Origin: Oricola sp.
Lineage (GTDB): Bacteria; Pseudomonadota; Alphaproteobacteria; Rhizobiales; Rhizobiaceae
DNA length: 64,000 nucleotides
Assembly: GCF_022763245.1 (NCBI RefSeq)
Contig: NZ_JALEGV010000040.1
Coordinates: forward strand, 1-64,000
Direction: 5' to 3'
Under the pieces are notes generated by a model. The model was not told where the DNA came from and did not search any database. It saw only the letters and a list, made by a program, of their open reading frames with translations. Shown here one piece after another: positions 35,632 through 45,821 of this stretch (position 1 is the stretch's first letter; each line of letters starts with the position of its first letter). Made by a program: the position numbers and the translations under genes.

Positions 35632-37215
35632 CTAGACTTTTGCGGCAAGCTGATCGTCCAGCCAGCCCCGTCTCGTCGTCGGTTCGGATGCCAGCAGCCG
35701 CTTGGTGTAATCCTGTTTGGGATCGGCAAAAACGTCCTCGGTGGAGCCCTGCTCGACAATCTTCCCACGTTCCATGATAACCACAGAATGGGCGAAGCGG
35801 CGGGTCACTCCCAGGTTGTGCGTGATGAAGAGAATGCCGATATCGCGCTGCTGCTGGAGGCGCCACAGCAGTTTGAGGATGCTGTCTTCGACCAGTGCAT
35901 CCAGAGCCGACGTGACCTCGTCGCAGATCAAGATGTCAGGCTCCGCGGCGAGACAGCGGGCGATGCAAACCCGTTGTTTCTGCCCTCCGGACAGCGCGCC
36001 GGGATACCGGTCCAGCAATTCGCGGGACAGCTCGACTTCGTCCATCAGGGCATTCAGACGATCCTGCAATGACGGGCCGCTTAGCTTCAGAAACTTCCGA
36101 AGTGGGCGGGAAAGCGCGGTCCGCACCGTCTGTCGGGGATTGAGGGCAACGTCCGGGAGTTGGTGGATGAACTGAATTCGGCGACGGATGTCGTCAGCGC
36201 GGTGATCGATATTGTCGGCGAGCTTCTTTCCATTCATCGAAATCGTGCCGGCACGCGGCGGAAGCAATCCCGCGATCGAGCGCGCCACGGTGGTCTTTCC
36301 GCTGCCGGACTCGCCGACCAGCGCGACGATTTCGCCGCAGGCGATCTGCAGGTCGACATTACTGACGACCTTGTTGGCGCCATAACCCAGATCGAGCGAA
36401 CGCGCTTCGATTACCGCATTCGCCTCAGGGGGTTGACCGGCGAATTCGCCGACCTTGCGATGCGCCACCAGCGCCCGGGTATAGTCCTGGGCGGGCTGCT
36501 CGATAATTCTTCTGGTCTCATCCTGCTCCACGATTTCACCATTGCGCAACACGACAATCCGGTCGCTAATCTGGGAAATCACCGCCAGATCGTGGCTGAC
36601 ATAAATGGCCGCACACTGCTGCTCCGAGATGACGTGGCGTATGACACGCAACACTTCCATCTGGGTGGTGACATCGAGCGCGGTCGTCGGTTCGTCGAAG
36701 ACGATCAATTCGGGATCGTTTAGAAGCGCCATTGCGATCATTGCGCGCTGAAGCTGCCCGCCTGACACCTGATGAGGGTATTTTCGACAAAATTTCTCCG
36801 GGTCCGGCAGCTGCAGCCGTTCGAAAAGAGAACACGCGATGTCGCGGCGCTCGGGTCTGGACACTTGCTTTTGCAGAGCGCGAAGTTCGGTAACCTGATC
36901 TTCCAAGCGATAGAACGGATTGAAGGCCGCAGCAGCCGACTGGGCGACATATGCGACCTTTCGCTGACGCAGCTGGCGTAACTCCTCCTGCGACATGGCA
37001 AGCAGGCTTTGCCCCATCAATCGAACCTCGCCCGAGGCGACCCGGCATCCCGGGCGCAGGAAGCCGATCGAAGCAAGGCCGAGCGTCGATTTGCCGGCCC
37101 CGGATTCGCCGATAAGGCCGAGAACCTCGCCTTTCTCCATCCTTACGGAGATGTTCGACAGAAGCGTTTTGTCACCGGCCTTCACGAGCAAGTTTTCAAT
37201 TTCGAGAAAGCTCAT
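35632..37215 (-). CDS. Fused dipeptide-type ABC transporter ATPase (DppD-DppF)
   Basis: 527 residues from the ATG at 37215; the frame stays open for 259 further codons upstream without coding character. It has two complete ABC ATPase halves. The first has Walker A GESGAGKST, signature VSGGQLQRAM and Walker B LIVFDEPTTALD. The second has GESGSGKTT, LSGGQKQRVCIA and LICDEVTSALD. Each is followed by a Dpp/Opp C-terminal extension. Both sites look catalytic. It overlaps the permease stop by ATGA and closes the operon SBP-permease-permease-ATPase running from 40546. Confidence 0.9.
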   Translation of the reverse strand: MSFLEIENLLVKAGDKTLLSNISVRMEKGEVLGLIGESGAGKSTLGLASIGFLRPGCRVASGEVRLMGQSLLAMSQEELRQLRQRKVAYVAQSAAAAFNPFYRLEDQVTELRALQKQVSRPERRDIACSLFERLQLPDPEKFCRKYPHQVSGGQLQRAMIAMALLNDPELIVFDEPTTALDVTTQMEVLRVIRHVISEQQCAAIYVSHDLAVISQISDRIVVLRNGEIVEQDETRRIIEQPAQDYTRALVAHRKVGEFAGQPPEANAVIEARSLDLGYGANKVVSNVDLQIACGEIVALVGESGSGKTTVARSIAGLLPPRAGTISMNGKKLADNIDHRADDIRRRIQFIHQLPDVALNPRQTVRTALSRPLRKFLKLSGPSLQDRLNALMDEVELSRELLDRYPGALSGGQKQRVCIARCLAAEPDILICDEVTSALDALVEDSILKLLWRLQQQRDIGILFITHNLGVTRRFAHSVVIMERGKIVEQGSTEDVFADPKQDYTKRLLASEPTTRRGWLDDQLAAKV

Positions 37216-38030
37216 TGCCCCAGCTCGCTGCGGATCGAATATTTGTGAACGAACCAATCGACGATGCCGTTGGCCGCTACCGCTATCGCGGCGATGACAA
37301 ACGCCGGCACGAGCGGGGCAGTCCGACCGATGGAAATTGCGAGGGCATTTTCGCGCACCAGTCCTCCGAGATCGGCTTCGGGCGGTTGAATCCCGACCCC
37401 GAGAAAACTCAACGCGCTGATAAACAGCGATGCATAGGCAAACCGTATTCCGAATTCGGCGATCAGGGTTGGCGCCAGGTTGGGCAGTATCTCGCGAAAG
37501 ATATACCAAGGCAGTTTCTCGCCCCGCAGGCGAGCTACTTCGATAAAGTCCATGGCGGCAATGTCGCCGGCCGAAGCGCGCAGGATCCGGAAGAACAGCG
37601 TCGCTTCCAGCACGATCATGGTGCAGACAAGGGTGGTAAGCGAGATCCCGGCCACCGCCAACACGATCAACGCAAAGATGATCTGCGGGATGGCCATGAC
37701 CGAATCGACACCGCGGCCAATCACCATATCGAGCCAACCCTTGCGGACGGCCGCCATGATCGCCAGCACCACGCCAAGGGCACATGCGACGACCGTAACG
37801 AATGTTGCGATTCCGAGCGTATAGCGGAGGCCATATATCGTGCGGCTCAGCAGGTCGCGTCCCAGGGCGTCGGTGCCCAGCAGGTTGTCGGCGTTCGGCA
37901 TCGCAAATGGCGCCGCCAGAACGTCGGTGGGACTGTAGGGAGCGACAAACGGCGCGAATATGGCGACAAGGACGAGCCCGGTCAAAACACATACCGAAAG
38001 CAGGAAGGAGGCCGACGAATGCCTGTTCAT
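37212..38030 (-). CDS. Dipeptide-type ABC permease (DppC-like)
   Basis: 272 residues from the ATG at 38030. There are about six membrane helices. An N-terminal helix precedes LLGTDALGRDLLSRTIYGLR, the DppC hallmark, and the EAA loop lies in DFIEVARLRGEKLPWYIFREILPN, where the ATPase docks. It overlaps DppB upstream and the ATPase downstream by four bases each, so the three proteins are made in fixed ratio. Confidence 0.9.
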   Translation of the reverse strand: MNRHSSASFLLSVCVLTGLVLVAIFAPFVAPYSPTDVLAAPFAMPNADNLLGTDALGRDLLSRTIYGLRYTLGIATFVTVVACALGVVLAIMAAVRKGWLDMVIGRGVDSVMAIPQIIFALIVLAVAGISLTTLVCTMIVLEATLFFRILRASAGDIAAMDFIEVARLRGEKLPWYIFREILPNLAPTLIAEFGIRFAYASLFISALSFLGVGIQPPEADLGGLVRENALAISIGRTAPLVPAFVIAAIAVAANGIVDWFVHKYSIRSELGQ

Positions 38031-38989
38031 GCTTTTGGCTCTCTCAGGCGAGGATTCACCAGGATCGAGAGAAAGTCCGCCGCGAAATTGAAAAGAATGA
38101 AGACCAGCGAGAAACAGACGCCGCAGGCCTGAACCAAGGGTAGATCGCGATAAGCAACGGCATCGACCATCAGTTTGCCCATGCCCGTGTAGCTGAACAC
38201 CGCTTCTACCACCACAACGCCAACCATGAGGGAAGCGATCGTGAGCATCGATATGGAAAGGATCGGAGAAAGGGCGTTCGGCAGAGCGTGCTTGAGGACA
38301 ATCCGCCGTGGAGACAACCCCTTGATTTCGGCCATCAGGATATAGTCCGAGGCCATGACGCTCAGGATCGCCGTGCGGGTCAGACGCATGGTGTGCGCGA
38401 TCGTGATGAAAACGAGTGTGGCGACGGGCAGCGCAAGCGCATTTGCCCAGTCTGCCAGGGTTGCGCTGCTGCGGATGATGGCCAAGCCAGGAAACCAGCC
38501 AAGGCGCGTCGAAAAGATATTGATCAAAATGTAGCCTGACAAAAATGCGGGTATCGACACAAGCCACATCGAAACCATCGAGATCATACGATCCAGCAGA
38601 CTTTCGCGATTGAGCGCAGCGATGATTCCCAAGCCGATCGCCAACGGCAATGCGATAGCCGCAGCAGACAGAGCCAGGATCATCGAATTGGTCAGTCGGG
38701 GGATCAGCACCTCGACAACAGGTCGCTTGCTGGAGAAGGACATTCCCATGTCGCCCTGCAGCGCGCCTGCCACCCAGTTCCAATACCGTAGAAACAGAGG
38801 GTCATTGAGTCCGAGCTCCTGGCGGAGCTCGGACAAAGCCTGGGGCGTCGCGTCCTGGCCTAGAATTGCCTGCGCTGCGTCGCCTGGCAGCATGGCCGTG
38901 CCGACGAAAACCAGCACGGATACGACGACAAGGGAGATAAGACCGCTTCCGGCGCGTTGTATGACAAATGACAAAAGCGGATGACGCAT
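38027..38989 (-). CDS. Dipeptide-type ABC permease (DppB-like)
   Basis: 320 residues with six predicted helices. It has the DppB start (RAGSGLISLVVVSVLVFVGTAMLPGDAAQAILG) and an EAA loop around MAEIKGLSPRRIVLKHALPN. It lies 21 bases after the binding-protein gene and overlaps DppC by four bases. Confidence 0.9.
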   Translation of the reverse strand: MRHPLLSFVIQRAGSGLISLVVVSVLVFVGTAMLPGDAAQAILGQDATPQALSELRQELGLNDPLFLRYWNWVAGALQGDMGMSFSSKRPVVEVLIPRLTNSMILALSAAAIALPLAIGLGIIAALNRESLLDRMISMVSMWLVSIPAFLSGYILINIFSTRLGWFPGLAIIRSSATLADWANALALPVATLVFITIAHTMRLTRTAILSVMASDYILMAEIKGLSPRRIVLKHALPNALSPILSISMLTIASLMVGVVVVEAVFSYTGMGKLMVDAVAYRDLPLVQACGVCFSLVFILFNFAADFLSILVNPRLREPKA

Positions 38990-39010
38990 AATGGTATCAC
39001 CCAGCCAACG

Positions 39011-40546
39011 TCATACGAACCAGACGTTCTCGGCGGCGCGAAACGATCCTACCGCCTGGGTGCCGGTAACGTAGCCCGCCAATTGCGTCGAAACCCCTTC
39101 AGGTGTGTTTTGGAAGGCCGGGATGATGGCGCCACCGTTTTCGTTCAGGATACGCTGCGCCAGGTGTGAGGCTTGCAAGCGTTCTTCAGCATCCGGCGCG
39201 CCCCGCGCAACCTGAAGCGCAGCGTCGAAATCGGGATCCTTGAAAGCGGTGTCGTTGACCGGCGAGGAACTGGAATAGGCCAGGGTCATGATCAGGTCCA
39301 CGGTTGGCCGGGCGCCCCAGACTGTAGCGTGGAACGGCGATTGAGCCCAGATGTTGCCCCAGTAACCATCCGCGGGTTCCCTCTTCACTTCGATCTCGAT
39401 CCCTGCCCGCGACGCATGCTCCTTGAACAGGGTCGCCGCATCGACGGCCGCCGCTCCCGTCGCCGACGACGTTTGCAGAACGATTGGACCGCTGTGGCCC
39501 GACTGCTTGAAGAGGTCGCGCGCCCGGTCAGGGTCATAAGCGATCTGGACGACGTCGGCAGCATATTCAACAGCGTCCGGCGGCACTGGGGTGTCATTGC
39601 CCAGACGCGCATGACCGCCATAGATGCGCTGGATAAAGTCTTCGCGGTCAATCGCATGCTTCATAGCCTGACGAAGCAAGGCGTTGTCGAACGGCGCCCG
39701 GTCCAACATCATATTGAATCCGCCGAAGCCGGTACCGGATTGGAATTGCAGATTGACCGTCGGCAAGGCTTGAAGCAAAGGCACGGCACGCGCGTCCAGA
39801 TTGCCGACGATATGGGCCTGTCCGGACTGGATTGCACTGATCCGGGCGGACGGGTCATTCGCAGCAAGAATGGTAACGGTGTTTACATGCGCCTTGCCGG
39901 TCTTGAAGTAGTCATCGAAGCGCTCGGTCTCCAATATCTCTCCCGGCACAAAATTCGTGACCCTGTAGGGGCCGGAACCGATCCCGGTGAACTCGGTCGT
40001 GCCCTCGGGAACGATACCAAGCGAAAAGTTCGAGAGGCTGGCCGGGAAGTAGAAATTCGGCGCTTTGAGAGTGACAACGATGCGGTGATCTCCGTCCGCC
40101 TCGACCTTGTCAACCGCCTTGATAATCGCGCGGGAAGTCGATCGACTTCCTTCCGCGACATGATACATCAGCGAGTAAATCACATCCGCGGATGTAACAG
40201 GCTTTCCATTATGGAACTTGGCGTTGGGGGCCAGATTGAAGGTCCAGACAAGGCCATCTTGCGCCTCTTCCCAATCGAGCGCCAAGCCTGGCTGCAGTTC
40301 GGCCCGAGGACCGGTCGTTTCAACCAGAGTGCTGTAAATGGTCCCCCCGAGCACCGCCATGAAAGGTGAGTTGAAAGTGCGAGGATCCAGACTGTCTCCG
40401 GTAGATGCGCCATTGATTGCAACCACCAGATCGCCCCCGGACTTGGGCACCTGTGCGAAACTGGTTCTCGGGGCCAACCCAATCGCGGTGGCTGCACCGA
40501 CCGCTCCGAGAAACGTGCGTCGCTTGAATTTCATAGAATGTGACAT
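39011..40546 (-). CDS. ABC transporter substrate-binding protein, Dpp/Opp type
   Basis: 511 residues from the ATG at 40546, preceded by GGTGGAGG. The start carries a twin-arginine-like signal (KRRTFLGAVGAATAIGLAP), so export may use Tat. The mature part is a family 5 extracellular solute-binding protein (ELQPGLALDWEEAQDGLVWTF and HNGKPVTSADVIYSL are typical). These bind peptides, opines, nickel or other cationic solutes in the periplasm. It is paralogous to the protein at 53584-55116 (both have the block VKREPADGYWGN/VREPNDGYWKN). It heads the transporter operon under the operator at 40666-40683. Uptake of a methylated-amine derivative is inferred from neighbours. Confidence 0.88.
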   Translation of the reverse strand: MSHSMKFKRRTFLGAVGAATAIGLAPRTSFAQVPKSGGDLVVAINGASTGDSLDPRTFNSPFMAVLGGTIYSTLVETTGPRAELQPGLALDWEEAQDGLVWTFNLAPNAKFHNGKPVTSADVIYSLMYHVAEGSRSTSRAIIKAVDKVEADGDHRIVVTLKAPNFYFPASLSNFSLGIVPEGTTEFTGIGSGPYRVTNFVPGEILETERFDDYFKTGKAHVNTVTILAANDPSARISAIQSGQAHIVGNLDARAVPLLQALPTVNLQFQSGTGFGGFNMMLDRAPFDNALLRQAMKHAIDREDFIQRIYGGHARLGNDTPVPPDAVEYAADVVQIAYDPDRARDLFKQSGHSGPIVLQTSSATGAAAVDAATLFKEHASRAGIEIEVKREPADGYWGNIWAQSPFHATVWGARPTVDLIMTLAYSSSSPVNDTAFKDPDFDAALQVARGAPDAEERLQASHLAQRILNENGGAIIPAFQNTPEGVSTQLAGYVTGTQAVGSFRAAENVWFV

Positions 40547-40665
40547 TGGACCTCCACCTGTCTTCGGTAATCGATTCAGATCATTGCCCACCTGACCACG
40601 ACCGGCTTCGGCAGGAAGGCGAACAACAGGCTCTCGCCAACAGGACCGAAGTCCGCCTCTTATTA

Positions 40666-40683
40666 ATGTTCACTTCTGTACGT
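40666..40683. promoter_or_regulatory. TetR-type operator, copy C (transporter operon)
   Basis: atgttcacttctgtacgt, arms 7+4+7. It lies 120 bases upstream of the binding-protein start in a 373-base gene-free stretch (40547-40919) that holds nothing else recognisable. It is the least symmetric copy. Confidence 0.5.
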
Positions 40684-40919
40684 ATTCTGCTGATTGAAAT
40701 CCGTCTTTGTCAACACACTCATTGGCGCAATACCGACTATTTTGGCGCCTTCAGACACTATTCGCGCGGGCAATCGGAGCACAGTGCACCGAACGGAAAA
40801 TCCATGTTCATGATTGTCCGTGGCGCTTCAATATCTGAACCGGCTCTGAGAACCGAATGAGTGCTCTCGACAAACCGAGCCGAATGAATGCCGATCAAGG
40901 GCCCGAGATCTCCTGATCG

Positions 40920-41453
40920 TCAGGTCGTGACATGCTCGTCAGCCGCGTTGGCCAAATTTCGGGCGAGCATCCAGAATGCATCCTGCATCGGACTGGCGAC
41001 ATGCACGCGAAAGTGGTTTTGGTCATTCCAACTGTAGATCATCGCAGCAAGCCCATGGAACAGACGGTTGACGGAAGCCGATGACGTGCGAAGACTGATA
41101 CCGGCTCCGCGACGCAGAAACGCCATCGCGTCGGCACCCTTGATTTCGAATACCGCGTATCCGCACGTCATGTCGGAAATGGCTAGACCGAGCTCCGCAT
41201 TCCAGCCGTCGGCCAGATCGGGCCCATTGACCATAAGTACGCGGTCGCGACGCAAGCGCAGCAGATAAGGCTCTCCATCGGGAGCCTCTGGCCAACCGAT
41301 TGCGCGGTCAATCCCCGTCGATTTCCGGATCGAGGCAAAGGGCCCGCTGATGACCGTCATCCGCTTCGGCCTGATTTGCCGAATTGTCAGGCCGGAAAGT
41401 TCAAGAAACTTGCGTTCGATCGGTACGTCCCAGCTAAGATTGTCGTTACGCAT
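40920..41453 (-). CDS. soxG: Sarcosine oxidase gamma subunit
   Basis: 177 residues. The length and the block LTIRQIRPKRMTVISGP...GEPYLLRLRRDRVLMV, with a GcvT-like fold ending in YSWNDQNHFRVHV, fit SoxG. It is the last gene of the soxBDAG operon and overlaps soxA by eight bases. SoxG closes the folate-binding side of the heterotetramer. Confidence 0.85.
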   Translation of the reverse strand: MRNDNLSWDVPIERKFLELSGLTIRQIRPKRMTVISGPFASIRKSTGIDRAIGWPEAPDGEPYLLRLRRDRVLMVNGPDLADGWNAELGLAISDMTCGYAVFEIKGADAMAFLRRGAGISLRTSSASVNRLFHGLAAMIYSWNDQNHFRVHVASPMQDAFWMLARNLANAADEHVTT

Positions 41454-44250
41454 TCAAACGCTCCCCGGCAGGGTCAAGAAAACACGGGCTTGCAACCTGC
41501 GCCACTCGGGTTTCGCCAAGATGCAGGATTTTCACATATTCACCCACGCGCGCTTGCCCGCGCTCAATCAAAGCAAGCGCGATCGGTTCGCCGAGGCAGG
41601 CGCTGTCGTAACTCGAAGTCACGATACCAATGGAGACGGTGCGGCCCTCTCGGATGTCGACCACATGCGCCCCGACAGGCAGAGGCCCGGACGGCTTGGT
41701 TACTGCGAGCCCCACGAATTGCCGCCGCGTCTCGAGTTTTGCGACCTCGCCATGAAGGCTGCGATCGCCCACAAATTCGGTCTGTTTTTTCAGGCGAGGG
41801 ATACCGAAGCCCAGATCATGGGGCATGGTCTCTCCGTCGGTGTCTTTGCCGACGATCAGGTAGCCCTTTTCGGCACGGAGCACCGAAAGTGCTTCAAGCC
41901 CGATGGGCCCCGCCCCCCGTTTCCCGCCCGCGGCGATCAGTGTTTCCCACAGCGTCTCGGCCTTTGCGGCGGGAACGGCAACCTCGTAGCTAGCATCGCC
42001 GGTGAAACTCACTCTCGCAATCCGTGCCGGAGCGCCCTGAAAAGCGGCTTCCCGGAAGGTCATATGCGGGAAACTTTCGGGCGAAAAATCCAGCCCCGTA
42101 CCCAATTCGCCGACCATTTCGCGAGCCTTGGGCCCTGAAACGGTGATGGTAGCCCAATTGGCGGTGGTGTCATGAACGAACAGCCGATCGGGATCGTTTC
42201 CGTCCTGCCGCCAGGCCTCCAATAGGGCGTTCACGCCGTCCACATGGCTTGATGAACACGATATGACGAACCGGTCCGGACCCAAACGAGACACCACGCC
42301 GTCGTCATAGACGATGCCTCGCTCGGTTAGCATGAAGCCATAGCGGATCGACCCGGGCTTCAGCGTCTTGATCGTGTTGTAATAGATGAAATTGACGAAG
42401 GCCTCCGCGTCCGGACCCATCACTTCGATCTTGCCGAGCGGTGAGCTGTCGAAGATGCCCGCGGCGTCGCGCGCCATCTTGCTCTCGGCGCGAATTGCCT
42501 CTTCCTCGGATTTGTCGCCATACCAGCCCGGACGTAGCCATCCCCCGTATTCCCCCATGGCGGCCCCGGCGGCACGATGCACGGCCTCAAGCGGCAATCG
42601 TTTGAGAGGGTTTCGCATCTGGCCGCGATTATGCCCGCGGTACAACTCCAGGGGCACCGGTACGAAGGGCGGGCGGAAGGTGGTCGTTCCAGTTTCAGGG
42701 ATGGATTTTCCCTGTATCGCGGCCATCGCCGCCAGTCCGGCCATGTTCGATGTCTTGCCTTGGTCGGAGGCCATGCCGAGCGTGGTGTAGCGTTTCAAAT
42801 GCTCGACCGAGACGAAGTTCTCACGCGCCGCCTGTTCTATGTCTTTCAGCGTCACGTCGTGCTGGAAGTCGATCCATTGCCTTCCTTTGCTCCCGGGCTT
42901 CGGCCAGAGAGGCGTTATCCGATAATTTCCTCTTCGTTCCGATACGCTACCGCTTCGCGCCGAATTCCTGGCCTCCGCCAAGGCGTCTTCAAGGTCGAAG
43001 GAACCGTTGGCGGCGCCGATGGCGATCATGCTCTTCCCCGGATTTCCCGGGACGAAGGCGGCCAGGTCGTCACGCCAATCCAGTTTTCCGCCGGCATGCC
43101 GCCAAAGATGGACGACCGGGGTCAGCCCACCCGACGCGAGAATCGTGTCACATGCATATCGTTGGCCGCCAATTTCCACACAGCTCGGGCGTTTGCCGCC
43201 CAAGGCACGAATTGGGCCCCGGGTCGCATCACACTCGGTTACTTCCGCTCCCGCTGCACGAAGCCGTTCCGCAGCCGGCTTGGAGAAGCTGTTGTTGGAG
43301 ACGAGCGCGATATTGCGCCCGACAAGCACGCCATATCGACCGAGATACTCGGTGGCGGCTTCTACGGACATGATGCCCGGGCGGTCGTTGTTGGCAAAGG
43401 TAATCGGGCGATCCAGCGCGCCCGTCGCCATCACGATCCGACCTGCCCGCATCCGATGCAGCCGAGGCGCGCTTGAAAAACCGCGGTGCTCGGCCAGTCC
43501 AACTAGGTTGTGATCGAAAACGCCGAAGCCGGTCGTGGACGTCAATACGCGTCCACCGGCCTGGCGAATGGCCTTTTGCTGGGACGCGACCCACTCCTCC
43601 GGGGCTTCGCCTTCAATCGCCAGTCCCCGACGATAGAGCCCGCCGCCAAGTTCCGGGTGATCGTCGATAAGCACCACCTCTTGACCGGCTTCCGCACAGG
43701 CGCGCGCGGCTGTAAGCCCGGCCGCGCCTCCGCCTATTACGAGGACATCGCAGGTATCGTGCAACTGGTCGGACACGTAGCCCGCAACCGTGTTGCGATC
43801 CAGGTGGCCAAGGCCTGCCATGCGCCGGATGGCCGGCTCAAACAGACGCCAGTCCGGCCACATGAATGTCTTGTAGTAGAAGCCTGCACCCAACCAGCGG
43901 TGGAAATAGTCGAGTCCGCCCTTCAGATCGGCCCTGGCTGTGGGCCAGGCATTGACTGCGCGGGCCTTCATGCCGTCGACAAGGTGTGTCGTCGTTGCCT
44001 GACAATTGGGGAACTCATCGCCGGCGAGACGAATGTTGAAGATCGCGTTCGGATCGTCGAACCACGCCCCCCACACGCCGCGCGGGCGGTGATATTTGAA
44101 ACTGCGTCCCATGACACGGACGCCGTTCGCCAACAAAGCTGAAGCCAATGTGTCGCCGGAAAACCCTGAATAGGCGCCGCCATCGAAGCAAAAGCTGAGC
44201 GGCTTCGTGCGATCGATCAGTCCGCCCGAGCCAACACGAGAACCGGTCAT
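41446..44250 (-). CDS. soxA: Sarcosine oxidase alpha subunit
   Basis: 934 residues from the ATG at 44250, which overlaps the soxD stop. The frame runs 31 codons further without coding character. An N-terminal region (CFDGGAYSGFSGDTLASALLANG) is followed by a dinucleotide-binding domain with DVLVIGGGAAGLTAARA near residue 165 and then a GcvT/aminomethyltransferase-like domain (~580-930), where THF binds and captures the methyl-derived formaldehyde as 5,10-methylene-THF. It binds NAD. The enzyme converts sarcosine to glycine and H2O2. The order B-D-A-G is the standard one. Confidence 0.92.
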   Translation of the reverse strand: MTGSRVGSGGLIDRTKPLSFCFDGGAYSGFSGDTLASALLANGVRVMGRSFKYHRPRGVWGAWFDDPNAIFNIRLAGDEFPNCQATTTHLVDGMKARAVNAWPTARADLKGGLDYFHRWLGAGFYYKTFMWPDWRLFEPAIRRMAGLGHLDRNTVAGYVSDQLHDTCDVLVIGGGAAGLTAARACAEAGQEVVLIDDHPELGGGLYRRGLAIEGEAPEEWVASQQKAIRQAGGRVLTSTTGFGVFDHNLVGLAEHRGFSSAPRLHRMRAGRIVMATGALDRPITFANNDRPGIMSVEAATEYLGRYGVLVGRNIALVSNNSFSKPAAERLRAAGAEVTECDATRGPIRALGGKRPSCVEIGGQRYACDTILASGGLTPVVHLWRHAGGKLDWRDDLAAFVPGNPGKSMIAIGAANGSFDLEDALAEARNSARSGSVSERRGNYRITPLWPKPGSKGRQWIDFQHDVTLKDIEQAARENFVSVEHLKRYTTLGMASDQGKTSNMAGLAAMAAIQGKSIPETGTTTFRPPFVPVPLELYRGHNRGQMRNPLKRLPLEAVHRAAGAAMGEYGGWLRPGWYGDKSEEEAIRAESKMARDAAGIFDSSPLGKIEVMGPDAEAFVNFIYYNTIKTLKPGSIRYGFMLTERGIVYDDGVVSRLGPDRFVISCSSSHVDGVNALLEAWRQDGNDPDRLFVHDTTANWATITVSGPKAREMVGELGTGLDFSPESFPHMTFREAAFQGAPARIARVSFTGDASYEVAVPAAKAETLWETLIAAGGKRGAGPIGLEALSVLRAEKGYLIVGKDTDGETMPHDLGFGIPRLKKQTEFVGDRSLHGEVAKLETRRQFVGLAVTKPSGPLPVGAHVVDIREGRTVSIGIVTSSYDSACLGEPIALALIERGQARVGEYVKILHLGETRVAQVASPCFLDPAGERLNA

Positions 44251-44513
44251 GAAGGGTCCTTTCGCAGCGCAATGGCCCCGAATACATCCATGGAAACCGT
44301 GTCGCGCTCCATCACGAAGTATTCCTGGCACGGCAGGTGGCACCAGATTTCCCGGGCCGCGCCTTTCTCGTTGCGCTGGGTGTTTAAGTATGTGTCCCAG
44401 TCGGCATCGCTAACCGGCTCCGAGGTATTTGGGCGCGTCTTGCCGACCTCTCCGGCGAACTGAAATTCGCGTTCATCGCGCAAACCGCAGAATGGGCAGG
44501 GAAAAAGCTGCAC
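44247..44513 (-). CDS. soxD: Sarcosine oxidase delta subunit
   Basis: 88 residues. Zinc ligands are visible as Cys6 and Cys9 (FPCPFCG) and His59 and Cys62 (CHLPC). The YLNTQRNEKGAAREIWCH block is typical of SoxD. It is nine bases downstream of soxB and overlaps soxA by four bases. Confidence 0.92.
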   Translation of the reverse strand: MQLFPCPFCGLRDEREFQFAGEVGKTRPNTSEPVSDADWDTYLNTQRNEKGAAREIWCHLPCQEYFVMERDTVSMDVFGAIALRKDPS

Positions 44514-44522
44514 GATGCCCTC

Positions 44523-45776
44523 CTAGTGCGCGATGCCGGAAGCGGCACCCTCGTCGATCAGCCGCCCTGTGCGGAAACGATCAAGATCGAATGGGCGGCT
44601 GACTTCGTGATGGGAACCAGTGGCAAGCAGATGCGCAAAAAGCGTTCCACCTGCCGGAATCGCCTTGAAACCGCCTGTGCCCCAGCCGCAGTTGAGGTAG
44701 AGCCCGTCGACACCTGACGGCCCGATGATTGGAGAGCTGTCCGGGGTCACGTCCACGATCCCCGCCCAGTGACGGAGCAATTTGACCTTGGCCAACACCG
44801 GAGCCATTTCCGCCAGTCCGGACACGACCAATTCCTGAACAGGCATGTTGCCCCGTTGTCCGTAGGATGGCACCCGATCAAGGGCCCCGCCGAACACCAG
44901 ACCGCCCTTGTCGGACTGACTGAAATAGGTTCCATACGCCGGAGAAAATGCGACAGTGTCCATGACCGGTTTCAGCGGCTCGGAGACGAACGCCTGCAAC
45001 GCGTAAGAGTGAATCGGCAGGTCAAATCCGGCGATTCCCGCCAAGACGGAAGAATGGCCTGCAACCGTAGCGCCGATCCGATCCGCGCGAACCTCTCCCA
45101 GGTTCGTATTCACACCGACGGCGCGTCCTCCCTCCCTGATCACGTCCGTCACTTCGCAGTTCTGTATGATGTCCACACCCAGCGCGTCCGCTGCGCGGGC
45201 GTATCCCCAAGCCACCGCATCGTGCCGGCCGGTTCCGGCGCGCCCTTGCCAGATCGCTCCGTGTATCGGAAATCGAGCATCCCTATCGAAATTCAGAATT
45301 GGGGCGCGCTTGCGCACATCTTCGGCGCCAAACAACTCTGCATCAGTTCCGTTGATCTGCATCGCGTTGACGGTGCGCGCCGCGATTTCCATCTCCGCCT
45401 CGGAGTGCGCAAGCACCATCATCCCTCGAGGCGAGAACATGACGTTGTAGTTCAACTCTCGAGACAAGCCCTCGTAGAGTCGCAGTGACATGTCATAAAG
45501 CGCGGCGCTTTCCGGATAGTAATAATTCGACCGTATCGCCGTTGTATTGCGCCCCGTGTTGCCGCCACCCAACCACCCCTTCTCAAGGATGGCGACGCGA
45601 CTGATGCAGTGGTTGCGCGCAAGGTAGTAGGCCGTCGCCAAGCCGTGACCGCCGCCGCCGATAATGATGACGTCGTATGTCGATTTGAGCGCTGGGGAGC
45701 GCCAAGCCTTGCCCCAGCCTGAGTGGCCGCGCAATCCTTCGCGAAAATGTCGGAGTGCAGAATATCTCTTGTTCAA
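44523..45776 (-). CDS. soxB: Sarcosine oxidase beta subunit
   Basis: 417 residues if started at the TTG at 45776, giving MNKRYSALRHFREGLRGH, which matches the conserved SoxB N-terminus and usual length; no ATG is available in frame near there. FAD binds at IIIGGGGHGLATAYYL (about 37-52), followed by GWLGGGNTGRNTTAIRS. This subunit carries FAD and covalently bound FMN and oxidises sarcosine. It is first gene of soxBDAG. The operator copy at 45822-45839 lies 46 bases upstream, shared with the divergent tetR gene. Confidence 0.9.
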   Translation of the reverse strand: MNKRYSALRHFREGLRGHSGWGKAWRSPALKSTYDVIIIGGGGHGLATAYYLARNHCISRVAILEKGWLGGGNTGRNTTAIRSNYYYPESAALYDMSLRLYEGLSRELNYNVMFSPRGMMVLAHSEAEMEIAARTVNAMQINGTDAELFGAEDVRKRAPILNFDRDARFPIHGAIWQGRAGTGRHDAVAWGYARAADALGVDIIQNCEVTDVIREGGRAVGVNTNLGEVRADRIGATVAGHSSVLAGIAGFDLPIHSYALQAFVSEPLKPVMDTVAFSPAYGTYFSQSDKGGLVFGGALDRVPSYGQRGNMPVQELVVSGLAEMAPVLAKVKLLRHWAGIVDVTPDSSPIIGPSGVDGLYLNCGWGTGGFKAIPAGGTLFAHLLATGSHHEVSRPFDLDRFRTGRLIDEGAASGIAH

Positions 45777-45821
45777 CAGCGCGCGTCTCGTCAAAGATGG
45801 AAAAATCGCAGTGGGCTTAAA

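Noticed and set aside
37215-37992. Upstream extension of the fused ATPase frame
   Set aside because: The frame is open for 259 codons before 37215 but is antisense-like noise overlapping the DppC gene. The family N-terminus begins exactly at 37215.
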